The position numbers were made by a program, and so were the translations under genes. Source: a bacterium (GTDB taxonomy: Bacteria; UBA8248). Taken from it: a DNA stretch of 64,000 nucleotides. The stretch spans positions 41,001 to 105,000 of the forward strand of contig JAJDYR010000015.1 of the NCBI GenBank assembly GCA_022825065.1, given 5' to 3'. The notes under the pieces are model-generated. The model had not been told where the DNA came from. It searched no databases and was given only the letters and a program-made list of their open reading frames with translations. Below are positions 28,433-37,562 of the stretch, in pieces (within the stretch, counting starts at the first letter, position 1; the number at the start of each line of letters is the position of its first letter).

Positions 28433-31369
28433 TCAAGCGATTTGCCTTTTGATCAATTCCTTGAATACCCCGTCGACCTCTTTCAGTTCGTTGAAGGAAC
28501 CGCATTGCACGACTTTTCCGGCTTGCAGCACGTAGATGCGGTCGGCCTGCTCCAGCGTGGACAGGCGGTGGGCGATGATGAGCCGGGTCGAGGTCAGGTC
28601 GGCAAGGTTGCGCATGACCTTGGCCTGGCTTTCGTTGTCCAGCCAGTTGGTCGCCTCGTCAAGCAGCATGATCCGCGGGCTGCCGATCACCGAGCGGGCG
28701 ATCGTGATGCGCTGGCTCTCGCCGCCTGACAGGACGGACCCGCTGGCGCCCACCATCGTCATCATGCCCATGGGCATGTCCCTGATTTGGGCTTCGACTT
28801 CGGCGGTCCGGGCCGCCGCCCATACTTCCTCGGTCGCCACCCCGTCATGGTGAGAGACCAGATTGTCCCAGAGATCTTGTGGATGGAGTCCGACGGATTG
28901 CGGCACCGCTCCGATTTTCCGGCGCACCTGTTTCAGATTCAGGTGCTTCAGGTCGCGCCCGTCGTAATACACCGCGCCGGCGGTCGGCCAGTCGATGCCG
29001 AGCGCGAGCCGGAACAGGGTGCTCTTGCCGGCGCCGGACTCACCGGCAATCGCGACGAATTCGCCGGGACGGGCGTGAATCGTGACGTCGTCGAGAATCA
29101 ACGGACCGTCGGGATCATAGCGGAAGGAAATGCGGTCGAACAGTATTTCGCCGCCCAGGTATTCCACCGGCTCTCCTTCCGTCACGGTTTCAGGAACGGC
29201 GGAGAGCAGTGGGCGCATCTGCTCGAACGCCGGCCGCATGGCGGCAATGGCGCCGAAGGACTCGCCGAGCCGGGCGATGGCGGACTGAAAAACGATAAAG
29301 ACCGTGTAAACGACGAGAAAATCGCCGACCGGAATGTTTCGTTCACCCGCCACCGCGAAAAGCAGCACCCCGCCGGCAAGAAAGGGAAGCGCGGCGCCGA
29401 ATGCCCGCGAATGTCCCTCGAGCGCGCCCAGTTCGATCTCCGCGCGTTTCTGCTCACGATAATCCCTCGCCCAGATGGCGTAAGCCGACCCTTCCGCATT
29501 ATCCATTCGCAGCTTGGAGATGCCTCCCACGAGCTGGAAGAGCCGGCCGGCTACGCGGCGCGCTGCGCTGATCATCCGCCCGTAAGGGGAAATCTGGCGC
29601 AACCCGAGGGCTACGGCGACCAGCAGCGAAGCCAGGCTGAAGACGAGGGTGATGAGGCCGAGCGTGGCATCGTAGAAAAAGATGACGCCAAAAACCGGAA
29701 GCAGAAAAATGATCGACAAAAAGCTGTTGGCGACGACTCCTCGCAAGCCGTCGCGAAGGTTCTGGAACGTCATCCCCGACATGGCCAGATCACCGGCGGG
29801 ATGGCGGTGCAGAATGCTTGGCGGAAGGCGCATGAGACGGTCCCAGAAAGCGGCTTCGACCCGGGAAGCCGAGCGCCCCTCGAGCCGCATCATCGCCGTG
29901 CTCTGAAACAGGTGCAGCAGTGCGCCGAGCAGGCCGAACGCCGCTACCACCACGGCAACGGCATAGATCGCTCCTGCGCTTCCGCCCGCCGATATTTCAT
30001 TCGCAACGAATCCGAGCGCCAGCGCCGGCAGCAGTTTGATCATGCCGTATGGAAGCCCGGCAATGACCAGCCGCGCCAGGTCCGCGGCCGATCCGCGCAG
30101 GGCGATTTCCATCAGGTCCGCCAGTTTGACGCCCTCCGGCGGCAATGGCCGATAGAACATCCAGGCTTCCTCCGCCAGCTCGCCCGCGCGGTCCGCCGTT
30201 ACCCGGAGGCTGCGTTTGCTGACCGGGTCGATTTCCCTGTATCGCCCGAACCTTCCCGGCAGCAGCACCACGGGCCGGCCGTCCTCCGCGCGGAACGCCA
30301 GCATCGCGTTGCTGTCGCCGCGCCACCAGCTGCCCTCGGCTTTGAATCGCACGCGCCGGGCGCGTATGCCTGACGCGTCGAGAACCTCGACGAGACCGAC
30401 CGGAGTATTGGAGGGTCCCGAGCGCGCCGGTATCTTGAAATCGATTCCTTCATGGTCCCCGATGAGTTGCAGGGCCTCCGCCAGCGCCGTGTCCTCGACA
30501 CTGGCGTCCCGGTCAATCGGAAGGTCATAGATATTGAAGAGCCGCTGCCGCGCAGCTTTTTCGGCCGTGCGGCGGCTGGCAGTCCGCGCGCGTTCGAGAT
30601 TGACGTCGTCGACCACGACCAGCCGGCGGTTCAGGCGTTCCAGGGAGAAAGCAACCGCGTGAAAAGAGGCGAGCGCCGGCAGCAGCATGCCCTGCTCCGC
30701 CAGGCTTTCGGTCGATATGCCCGTTAGCGTCGCCTCGTCGAACAAGGCGAGCCAGCTCGTCCGCGTCAGCGGAATAACGGCTTCGTGCGGGCCGCTCGCT
30801 TCCGCCAGTTCCGCCGAGTCGACAATACCCATGAACAGGCTCGCGCCGCGCGGCGGTTCGGATACCCACACCACGCCGCGCCGTACGGATAGCGTACAAG
30901 GGACCAGGGCCTGCGTCCGGCCGGGTTCGGCCAGCGCCGTCGGACGCGGAAGGGGATTTGCAAAACGCGACAGCGTTTCGGTAATGGCGATCAGCCAGGT
31001 GTCGGTCTGTTCCGCCAGTTCCGCCGGATGAACCCGGGACAGCAGGGAAGCCGGCAGACGCTTCAAAATGGTGCCCGGCAGCCCTTTGGCAATGATGCTG
31101 AGCGTGTTGTCTTCGTCGCCCTCTCGTTGGTCCGGCGCCACACCCGGCAGCAACCAGCCCGATTCCCGGCGCAGCAGATGCTGCGGCGCCGCCTGCTCCA
31201 CCCCGTCCTTGAGTTCGACGAGGAACAGATTGACGGCGCCCTGATCGATGAACCAGACGCTATCCGGGTCGTCGAGCTTGACCGGCAGGTTGCCGGCGCA
31301 GGGCACGGACGCGCCGAAGCGAGCGGCGAGTTCGGCGATGGACGCGTGTTCCGGCTTCGTATCCCGCAT
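28433..31369 (-). CDS. NHLP-type bacteriocin export ABC transporter, permease/ATPase subunit (no peptidase)
   Basis: 978-residue half-transporter of the class that accompanies NHLP precursors. A long N-terminal region (about 1-420) without a C39 peptidase precedes a six-helix exporter domain (about 430-720, e.g. AIYAVAVVVAAFGLLGALL) and an ATPase with Walker A GESGAGKST, signature LSGGESQRITIAR and Walker B IMLLDEATNWLD. Its ATG overlaps the stop of the peptidase-containing partner by one base (TGATG), so the two are coupled and probably form a heterodimeric exporter for the processed peptide. Confidence 0.88.
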   Translation of the reverse strand: MRDTKPEHASIAELAARFGASVPCAGNLPVKLDDPDSVWFIDQGAVNLFLVELKDGVEQAAPQHLLRRESGWLLPGVAPDQREGDEDNTLSIIAKGLPGTILKRLPASLLSRVHPAELAEQTDTWLIAITETLSRFANPLPRPTALAEPGRTQALVPCTLSVRRGVVWVSEPPRGASLFMGIVDSAELAEASGPHEAVIPLTRTSWLALFDEATLTGISTESLAEQGMLLPALASFHAVAFSLERLNRRLVVVDDVNLERARTASRRTAEKAARQRLFNIYDLPIDRDASVEDTALAEALQLIGDHEGIDFKIPARSGPSNTPVGLVEVLDASGIRARRVRFKAEGSWWRGDSNAMLAFRAEDGRPVVLLPGRFGRYREIDPVSKRSLRVTADRAGELAEEAWMFYRPLPPEGVKLADLMEIALRGSAADLARLVIAGLPYGMIKLLPALALGFVANEISAGGSAGAIYAVAVVVAAFGLLGALLHLFQSTAMMRLEGRSASRVEAAFWDRLMRLPPSILHRHPAGDLAMSGMTFQNLRDGLRGVVANSFLSIIFLLPVFGVIFFYDATLGLITLVFSLASLLVAVALGLRQISPYGRMISAARRVAGRLFQLVGGISKLRMDNAEGSAYAIWARDYREQKRAEIELGALEGHSRAFGAALPFLAGGVLLFAVAGERNIPVGDFLVVYTVFIVFQSAIARLGESFGAIAAMRPAFEQMRPLLSAVPETVTEGEPVEYLGGEILFDRISFRYDPDGPLILDDVTIHARPGEFVAIAGESGAGKSTLFRLALGIDWPTAGAVYYDGRDLKHLNLKQVRRKIGAVPQSVGLHPQDLWDNLVSHHDGVATEEVWAAARTAEVEAQIRDMPMGMMTMVGASGSVLSGGESQRITIARSVIGSPRIMLLDEATNWLDNESQAKVMRNLADLTSTRLIIAHRLSTLEQADRIYVLQAGKVVQCGSFNELKEVDGVFKELIKRQIA

Positions 31370-33579
31370 CAGCCCGACTGCACCAGCTTGTAGTACGTAC
31401 CATCCCGATCCGCGATCAAATCGTCGTGCGCGCCGCGTTGCACGGTGACGCCTTTGTCGAGCACGATGATTTCATCGCAATCCCGCACGGTGCTCAGCCG
31501 GTGCGCCACGATCAGGCAGGTGACGCCGCGACGCCGCAGGGCGTCATCGACGTATTCCTCTGTTGCGGCATCGAGCGCGCTGGTGGCCTCGTCCAGAATG
31601 AGCACCGTCGGATTGCCCACCAGTGCGCGGGCGATTTCCAGGCGTTGCTGCTGGCCGCCGCTAAAATTCGCCCCGCCTTCTTCGACGAGGGTCGAATATC
31701 CCTGCGCTCGAAGCAGGATTTCGTCATGGATTTGGGCGTCCCGCGTGGCGGCGAAGAGGATTTCATCCGGAACGGCCGGGTTCCACAACGTGATGTTGTC
31801 GCGCAGGGACGCGGTAAAGAGCACGATCTCCTGATCCACCATGGATATGGACTGCCGCAGCACTTCTTCCGGAATCTGATCCCGCGGATGGCCGTCAAAC
31901 AGGATTTCGCCCGACCAGGGCTGGTAGACGCCCGAAACCAGACGCGCCAGGGTCGACTTGCCGGAACCGCTGGGACCGACCACGGCAACGCGCTGCCCCG
32001 GTTTGATCACGAGGTTGAAGTCCTTTATCAAAGGGGGCCGGCTCTTGTTGAAACCGAAGGTGAGGTCTCGCAGTTCGAGTTGGCCTGCAAGTTGGAGCCG
32101 GCCGTTGAACGTGCGGATAGACTCCGACTCCGGACTCCGGCGGCTGAAAACGGGGTCTTCATCGGTTTTGGAGATGTCCTCGAGACGCTGCAAATCGGTT
32201 TCGAGCGCCTGACGGGTTTCGGCAAACTCCAAAAAGCGCCTGACGGGAACCAGGAACATCTCCGCCAGGATGTAGAACCCGACCAGCGTCCCCAGGGTCA
32301 TGTTCCCGGCCATGACCATGCCGCCCCCGATGCCGAGAATCGCCGCACTGCGCAGCGCGTCGACCAGCCCCGGAAGCGAGGTATTGACGGAGCCCAGTTC
32401 GGAATAGAGTTGGCGCGCACGCAGTTCACGCGCCTGTTGACCGCTCCAGCGCGAAAAGAACCGGTCGTCCGCTCCCGTCATGCGCAGGTTGTCCGCATGA
32501 CTCAGCATCTGCATGCCGAGGCCGATCAGCAATCCCTGCTCGCGCCTCATCGCCTGGCTCCGGACCGCCCGGAGGGCGTTGAGAAAGTGGGCCAGCACGC
32601 CGTGCAGAAGGGCCAGCAGAAGCACGATCAGCGTGAGCAGGATATCGTAGGCGAACATGGCCATGAGCAGCACCACGCTCATGGCCATGTCGATGATGAG
32701 GACAAGAAACTGATCCGCCAGATTCCTGGCGATTCTGTCGGTGGACGAGACCCGATCGGTCAGGTCGCCGGCCAGCCTGTGTTCAAAAAACTCCACCGGC
32801 AGCCGCAGCAGCCGTGACATGCCGCGACTGAAGCCAATCACCGATACCCGGACGGCGAGCCGCTTGAGGAATCGGTGCTTGAGCAGGGACAGGACGTATA
32901 CCAGGACGCCGCCGCCAAGCAAGGCGGTCACCAATCCGCCCCAGGACCCGTGTTTTTCCATCACATCGTCGACGAAAACACCGAGCGATGCGGGAATCAT
33001 CAACGTCAACAGCGTCAGCATGAGTCCGCAGGCGATCACCCCGGTAAGCACGCTCCATGATCCGGCGAGCAAGGCGCCCAATTGCCTGAACAAGTCGGGT
33101 TGCTCGCCCCCGGGCCTGAAATCGGCGCCGCGCTTGAAGCGAAGCGCTATGCCGCTGTAGTCCTTGTAGAACTCTTCCGCGGAAATCCTGCGCCGCCCCG
33201 TGGAGGGGTCGTTGAGATAGAAATAGCGTCCATCGAATCCGTCGAGGACGACGAAATGGCTGAATTGCCAGAACAGGATCAAAGGCAACTGCAGCTTTTT
33301 CAGCTGATCGGCGCGTACGCTGAGCCCGCTGCATTCGAGACCATAGTGACGGGAGGCGCGCAAGATGCTCGCGGCGCTGCTGCCGTCCCGGCTCACCTCG
33401 CATTTTTCGCGCAATTCGGTAAGCGGCACCCATCGCCCGAAGTAGGCCAGCACCATGCCGAGGCAGGCGGCGCCGCATTCCGACGCATGCATCTGCAACA
33501 GAACCGGCGTGTTCACCTTCTGTTTCGATACGTCAGAAGGGGCCTTGTCCCCGGCCTCCTTGGCGGCGCGCGCCGGCAT
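31369..33579 (-). CDS. NHLP-type bacteriocin export ABC transporter with C39 peptidase domain
   Basis: 736-residue exporter that should cleave the leader and pump out the mature peptide. The N-terminal C39 peptidase (about 20-150) has the catalytic Cys in HASECGAACLGM, His in HFVVLDGF and Asp in LNDPSTGRR. A six-helix transmembrane domain follows (about 165-450), then an ATPase with Walker A GPSGSGKST, signature FSGGQQQRLEIAR and Walker B VLILDEATSALD. The predicted substrate site is the AG just before the LCCCW tail of the precursor. One base separates it from the HlyD-like gene upstream. Confidence 0.92.
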   Translation of the reverse strand: MPARAAKEAGDKAPSDVSKQKVNTPVLLQMHASECGAACLGMVLAYFGRWVPLTELREKCEVSRDGSSAASILRASRHYGLECSGLSVRADQLKKLQLPLILFWQFSHFVVLDGFDGRYFYLNDPSTGRRRISAEEFYKDYSGIALRFKRGADFRPGGEQPDLFRQLGALLAGSWSVLTGVIACGLMLTLLTLMIPASLGVFVDDVMEKHGSWGGLVTALLGGGVLVYVLSLLKHRFLKRLAVRVSVIGFSRGMSRLLRLPVEFFEHRLAGDLTDRVSSTDRIARNLADQFLVLIIDMAMSVVLLMAMFAYDILLTLIVLLLALLHGVLAHFLNALRAVRSQAMRREQGLLIGLGMQMLSHADNLRMTGADDRFFSRWSGQQARELRARQLYSELGSVNTSLPGLVDALRSAAILGIGGGMVMAGNMTLGTLVGFYILAEMFLVPVRRFLEFAETRQALETDLQRLEDISKTDEDPVFSRRSPESESIRTFNGRLQLAGQLELRDLTFGFNKSRPPLIKDFNLVIKPGQRVAVVGPSGSGKSTLARLVSGVYQPWSGEILFDGHPRDQIPEEVLRQSISMVDQEIVLFTASLRDNITLWNPAVPDEILFAATRDAQIHDEILLRAQGYSTLVEEGGANFSGGQQQRLEIARALVGNPTVLILDEATSALDAATEEYVDDALRRRGVTCLIVAHRLSTVRDCDEIIVLDKGVTVQRGAHDDLIADRDGTYYKLVQSG

Positions 33580-33580
33580 C

Positions 33581-34159
33581 TCAGGATCGCCTCATTCGAA
33601 ACAGCGCGATCGGAGATTGCCTGCCGAGTTCGATGACAATCCGGCATTTCCTGCCCGCCAGGGAACCGAAATCAACATTTTCTTCGAGCGCGATATCGAC
33701 GCGGTGCGGGGACACCGGCGACGCGGACTCAATCGCCGCCGACCCCCCGGAAAAGGGCACGGCGGAAATTGCCCTGATCTCTCCGCCGAGCGCGCCTGTT
33801 TCTCCATCCGCCGCATCCGGCTCGATCACCACCGGCATTCCGGCCTTGATTTGCGGAGCGATACCGCTCTCGACCCAGACGAGGGCCCGTACGGACTTGG
33901 CGCCCCCGGGCGGGTTTTCGCCCTGCTCGACCAGTACACCGTCCACCACGAGGCTGCGGGATACGCTGCCGAAGAAAAGCCATGCCGAAAGGATGCACAG
34001 CAAAAGAGCGATTGCGGCGACGAGCAGGCGCTCCCGAGGCGTGGAAATCGTCAGCAGCCGGTCGAGTTGTTCGCGTTCTTCCTTCGCTTCGGCAACGATA
34101 TTATGAAATGAGTCGAACGGATTGTTGAACACGACAGTAGGGTAGTCTCCGCATAGCAA
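33581..34159 (-). CDS. Short HlyD-like secretion adaptor of the NHLP export system
   Basis: 192 residues with one N-terminal membrane helix (about 46-66, LLVAAIALLLCILSAWLFFG) and a periplasmic beta-rich domain (VVDGVLVEQGE... IKAGMPVVIEP... LAGRKCRIVIELG). Position and fold match the HlyD-type adaptor of NHLP exporters, but it lacks the long coiled-coil hairpin and is under half the usual length, although the frame is intact and the ends are present. The start is uncertain: TTG at 34159 gives MLCGDYP, while a GTG at 34132 gives MFNNPFDSF; neither has a good ribosome site. It is first in the seven-gene operon ending at 21096. Confidence 0.65.
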   Translation of the reverse strand: MLCGDYPTVVFNNPFDSFHNIVAEAKEEREQLDRLLTISTPRERLLVAAIALLLCILSAWLFFGSVSRSLVVDGVLVEQGENPPGGAKSVRALVWVESGIAPQIKAGMPVVIEPDAADGETGALGGEIRAISAVPFSGGSAAIESASPVSPHRVDIALEENVDFGSLAGRKCRIVIELGRQSPIALFRMRRS

Positions 34160-34360
34160 TATATAAAGGCCAAAAAAACATCATACCACTTGGTAAAATG
34201 AAACCAAATTATACGAAACCACAGGGCGGGGACTTTTTCAACGGCCTTTGATGGACGCTCCAGGTAGCAGGCAGACGATCTTCTCCGGTTTGCAGACCCT
34301 ACTCGTCATCATCGGCCCTCCTCGTTTCCATGCTTGGGGGACCAATTCAGTGGTTTGGAA
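34160..34360 (-). promoter_or_regulatory. Putative promoter region of the NHLP export/biosynthesis operon
   Basis: An AT-rich gap upstream of the HlyD-like gene contains, on the minus strand, a perfect TATAAT at 34208-34213, which would start RNA about 42 bases before the TTG. No good -35 hexamer lies 16-18 bases upstream. The gap also holds a CTTTTTCAAC motif (34230), part of the dispersed family. Confidence 0.35.
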
Positions 34361-35668
34361 TCAACCGATGTCGAACTTTTCCCAGACCGGCGCCTGGCAG
34401 CCCAGCCCCTGGGAAATCTGGGCATAACTGGTGAGAGGAAGGGCGCACATTCGTTCCCAGTCCGTTTTATCGATGACCGTCTGGTTCATCAGTTCGAGCA
34501 TTTCGTCGAATTTACGGAGCGCGTCGCAACCCACCACTGCGGGGTCCGCCGCCTCACGGTGCCGAGGCCAGACGTGGTCTCTGGCGTATCGCCAGAATCT
34601 GCTGTCGTACTTCGAGCCGCAGGAATAATGCCAACCGACGAACAGACTGTAGCACAGCATGTTGTTGATGAGGAATCGATTGACCGCCGGCGCGTCGCGC
34701 TCGAGATGCTCCGCAGGACGGTTGAGACGTATTTGGAGAACCATCCCGAGCTGCAGCTGGGCGGACACGATTGCCGTTGCTTCGAGAGGTTCCATGAAGG
34801 CGGCTGCATTGCCGATGCGCGCCACCGCGCCATCGTAAATCTGGCGGTGGGCAAAGTTGGGAAACGGAATGACGGCGCGCTGCTCGAATTCCGGTACGCC
34901 GTCGCTTTCGAGGAAAGCGTCGAAGTCCGATTCGACTTCGGCAAGGGTGGATACGTCGCGGTTGAAGACGTACCCGTAGGAAGTATGCAACGTAAGCGGA
35001 ATCACGAATATCCAACCGTGCGGACGCGCAACCGCCCGGGTATAAGTGTGCTGCAGTACCAGCCCGTCCCGATCTTCTTCGACGATTGCCGGACAGCGGC
35101 GGATGACGGCCGTATTGGTGGGGATGAAAGACAGGTCGATGTGCCGTTCGGGATCGAGTTCTCGGGGAAACCCCCGGGCGTCGAAGACCAGATCGTAGCG
35201 CTCCGGTGGCAGGCCCTCGAATTCCACTTGCGCGCCGCTATCCATCCTGGTGATATCAGTTACTTTCGCGTCGATGCGGCGCGCGCGCGTGCTTTCGTGC
35301 AGCAGGTTCGTCAGCAAATCGGCGGACAGGTGGTAGGCGTAGGACACCTGTTGCGGCGTGAAATAGTGGGTGAAGTCCTGGTTGCGCCGACCCCATCCCT
35401 CGAATGCGACGCCGTACTTGCGCGTTCCTCTCAGGCGCTGCTGGATGGTTTCATGGGGCAGATTTGTCAATTCCTGCAAATTCTGAACCAGGCTCGGCCA
35501 GCTGCCCTCACCCACTCCGATGACGGGGATGCGCGAGTCGTATATGTGGTGCAACTCGTGGTCGCTGTCCGGGTGAAGACGAGTTACACTCGCGGCCGCC
35601 AAAGACCCTGCGGTTCCCTGCCCGACAACCGCGATCTTCCGTAAAGATTTCGCGCCCGGCTGTATCAT
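34361..35668 (-). CDS. Flavin-dependent tryptophan-halogenase-like protein
   Basis: 435-residue flavoprotein. The FAD-binding loop is VVGQGTAGSLAAAS, near the N terminus. IGVGEGSWPSL corresponds to the GxGEAxxP segment of tryptophan halogenases, and TRKYGVAFEGW carries a Lys where the catalytic Lys of PrnA/RebH lies. The WxWxIP signature appears as GWIFVIPL, with Phe for the second Trp, and AAAFMEPLEATAI matches the region near the flavin. A flavin reductase is not visible nearby. It lies in the RiPP cluster, whose core has a single Trp, so that residue is the likely target. Halogenation rather than plain oxidation is inferred from the family. Confidence 0.78.
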   Translation of the reverse strand: MIQPGAKSLRKIAVVGQGTAGSLAAASVTRLHPDSDHELHHIYDSRIPVIGVGEGSWPSLVQNLQELTNLPHETIQQRLRGTRKYGVAFEGWGRRNQDFTHYFTPQQVSYAYHLSADLLTNLLHESTRARRIDAKVTDITRMDSGAQVEFEGLPPERYDLVFDARGFPRELDPERHIDLSFIPTNTAVIRRCPAIVEEDRDGLVLQHTYTRAVARPHGWIFVIPLTLHTSYGYVFNRDVSTLAEVESDFDAFLESDGVPEFEQRAVIPFPNFAHRQIYDGAVARIGNAAAFMEPLEATAIVSAQLQLGMVLQIRLNRPAEHLERDAPAVNRFLINNMLCYSLFVGWHYSCGSKYDSRFWRYARDHVWPRHREAADPAVVGCDALRKFDEMLELMNQTVIDKTDWERMCALPLTSYAQISQGLGCQAPVWEKFDIG

Positions 35669-36023
35669 TCCGCGTCACCTGACAGGTGTCGGCCCATTAC
35701 CTGATTCAAATATAGATGAAACTGCGGATATGAGCCATTGTCAAATCGCGCTGCTTCAAAATCCGGTTCAGGTCGTCGTGAATCAGACGTGTATAGAGCG
35801 CACATTAGAATGCAAGCGTTCTCATCGGAGAGTTCGGCGCAATGCGGTCCGGCGCAGTCGTGTATTCGGCCTCTCTATTGCAGTGTTTCACTATTGCCAC
35901 GGGACCGTATGGAGATGCGCGGATCGGGTCCGAACCGGCGGAGCGAAATTGAAAACTCCGGATCGTAATCCGGTTTTCCCGATCCTCTCTCATTGACCGT
36001 TTGATACGACAAATAATCGAAAG
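35669..36023. other. Gene-free segment at the right edge of the RiPP cluster
   Basis: About 355 bases with no supported gene, no recombinase remnant and no C/G-tract repeat. It separates the halogenase-like start from the tRNA-Ser 3' end and would be the right flank of the suspected island. Confidence 0.45.
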
Positions 36024-36115
36024 TGGCGGAGAGGGAGGGATTCGAACCCCCGGTGCAGTCGCCTGCACAACAGATTTCGAGTCTGCCGCCTTAAACCGGA
36101 CTCGGCCACCTCTCC
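36024..36115 (-). tRNA. tRNA-Ser (anticodon CGA)
   Basis: A full class II tRNA: acceptor GGAGAGG paired with CCTCTCC, discriminator G and encoded CCA, D arm GCCGAGTCC-GGTTTAAGGC, anticodon loop CTCGAAA (anticodon CGA, Ser), a long variable arm (TGCAG...CTGCA) and T loop GTTCGAATC. The 3' end faces the RiPP cluster, and a 3'-part copy lies 15.5 kb away at 20511-20557, in line with use as an integration site. Confidence 0.95.
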
Positions 36116-36130
36116 GTAAGAATCGTCACA

Positions 36131-36631
36131 TCAGCGCGCGGCCTGCCTCGCCTCGCGGGCGATGCGTCGGCGCTCCTCGAAAAAGGCGCGCAGCATCGCG
36201 GCGCTCTCCTCGGCCATGACGCCCGAGGTGATCGGCACGCGGTGGTTCACGCGCGGGTCCGAAGGAATGTCGAACAAGGAGCCGCAGGCCCCGCCCTTGG
36301 GGTCCGTGGCCCCGAAGACGAGCCTCGCGATCCGCGAGTTGATGATAGCGCCCGCGCACATGGGGCACGGCTCGAGCGTGACGTAGAGGGTCGCGCCGTC
36401 GAGCCGCCAGATGCCGTCGGTCTCGGCGGCTTCTCTCAGCGCCAGCACTTCGGCGTGCGCAGTGGGGTCGCAGGCGGCCTCTCGCCTGTTGAAGCCCCGG
36501 CCCAGCACCCGGCCCTCGCGCACCACCAGCGCGCCCACGGGCACGTCGCCCGCTTCCTCGGCCATCCCGGCCAGCGCCAGCGCCTCCGCCATCCAGCGCT
36601 CGTCTTCGCTCATCTGATCGGTCGAATACAC
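36131..36631 (-). CDS. tadA: tRNA-specific adenosine deaminase TadA
   Basis: Converts A34 to inosine in tRNA anticodons. 166 residues. Zinc-deaminase motifs are HAE (in DPTAHAEVLAL; His ligand and catalytic Glu) and PCPMC (EPCPMCAGAI; two Cys ligands), with NSRIARLVFGATDPKGGACGS, characteristic of TadA. The GTG at 36631 has GGAG 8 bases upstream; ATG at 36613 is an alternative. It lies just upstream of the tRNA-Ser gene on the same strand. Confidence 0.93.
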   Translation of the reverse strand: MYSTDQMSEDERWMAEALALAGMAEEAGDVPVGALVVREGRVLGRGFNRREAACDPTAHAEVLALREAAETDGIWRLDGATLYVTLEPCPMCAGAIINSRIARLVFGATDPKGGACGSLFDIPSDPRVNHRVPITSGVMAEESAAMLRAFFEERRRIAREARQAAR

Positions 36632-36804
36632 TTGTCTTTCTCCATCCGGTTGTTCTCGCGGCCCCTAAAAGACCACGAATCGAAACCGCTGGCAAGCGGG
36701 GGAGGCGTTTCCCGCGCATGAGGCATCGCTCTTGCCGGATGCGGAAAAACCTGAGAGGCTTGGGGCCTTACCCGTCATTCACACTATTTTGAAGGATGCC
36801 CCTT

Positions 36805-37560
36805 ATGCTTTGGGAAGAACTCAGCTGGCCGCAGCACAAGGAAATGGCCCAAAACGGGGCCGTGGTCGTCATCCCCTTCGCCTCGATGGAACAGCACGGG
36901 CCGCACAGCCCCGTCGTGGTGGATACGCTTCTTTGCGAGAGCGTCTGCCGCAAAGCGGTGGACGGCCTCGACAACGTGCTGCTGACCCGCACGATGTGGA
37001 CGGGCACGTCGCACCACCATTTCGAGTATCCGGGAACCATCTCCTTAAGGCTGGAAACCTACGTCGCCCTCGTCAAGGACATCATCCGCTCCGTCGCCCA
37101 TCACGGCTACAAGAAGATATTCGTCGTGAACGGCCACGGCGGCAACGTGCAGCCGCTCCAGGCCACGCTGAACGACATCGGCTACGACATCGAGCTCACC
37201 ATCTGGATGATCACCTATTTCCATCTGGGGAACGAAATTTCCGCCGAGATACGCAAAACGCCCGTCGGCGGCATGGCCCACAGCGGGGAGTTCGAGACCG
37301 CCATGATGCTCCACCTGCGCCCCGACCTGGTGAACATGGACGAGGCGGTGGATCAGGTCAACGCGAACCCCCATCCCCTGGGGACGAAGGACATGCACCA
37401 CCGCGGAATGCTCTTCCGCCCCGTGGACTTCAACAGAAACCGCGCCCCCTCCGGCGTAGCGGGCATGCCCACGGCGGCCACGGCGGAAAACGGGGCGCAA
37501 TACTTCGAGGCCGTATCCGCACGCCTGCGCGGGCTGATAGAAGAACTGGCTGCGCTCTAG
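36805..37560 (+). CDS. Creatininase-family amidohydrolase
   Basis: Metal-dependent amidohydrolase of the creatininase/MftE fold, about 251 residues. Metal ligands and signature segments are SMEQHGPHSPVVVDT (Glu, His, Asp), TSHHHFEYPGT, FVVNGHGGN and HSGEFETAMML. Substrates in the family range from creatinine to peptides and formamides; none can be assigned here. I prefer the ATG at 36805 because AAGGA lies 8 bases before it; the ATG at 36796 abuts that site. It is first of five tightly spaced genes with a hydrolase-fold protein, a cyclase and two cupins, which looks like a small catabolic operon. Confidence 0.85.
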   Translation: MLWEELSWPQHKEMAQNGAVVVIPFASMEQHGPHSPVVVDTLLCESVCRKAVDGLDNVLLTRTMWTGTSHHHFEYPGTISLRLETYVALVKDIIRSVAHHGYKKIFVVNGHGGNVQPLQATLNDIGYDIELTIWMITYFHLGNEISAEIRKTPVGGMAHSGEFETAMMLHLRPDLVNMDEAVDQVNANPHPLGTKDMHHRGMLFRPVDFNRNRAPSGVAGMPTAATAENGAQYFEAVSARLRGLIEELAAL

Positions 37561-37562
37561 GC

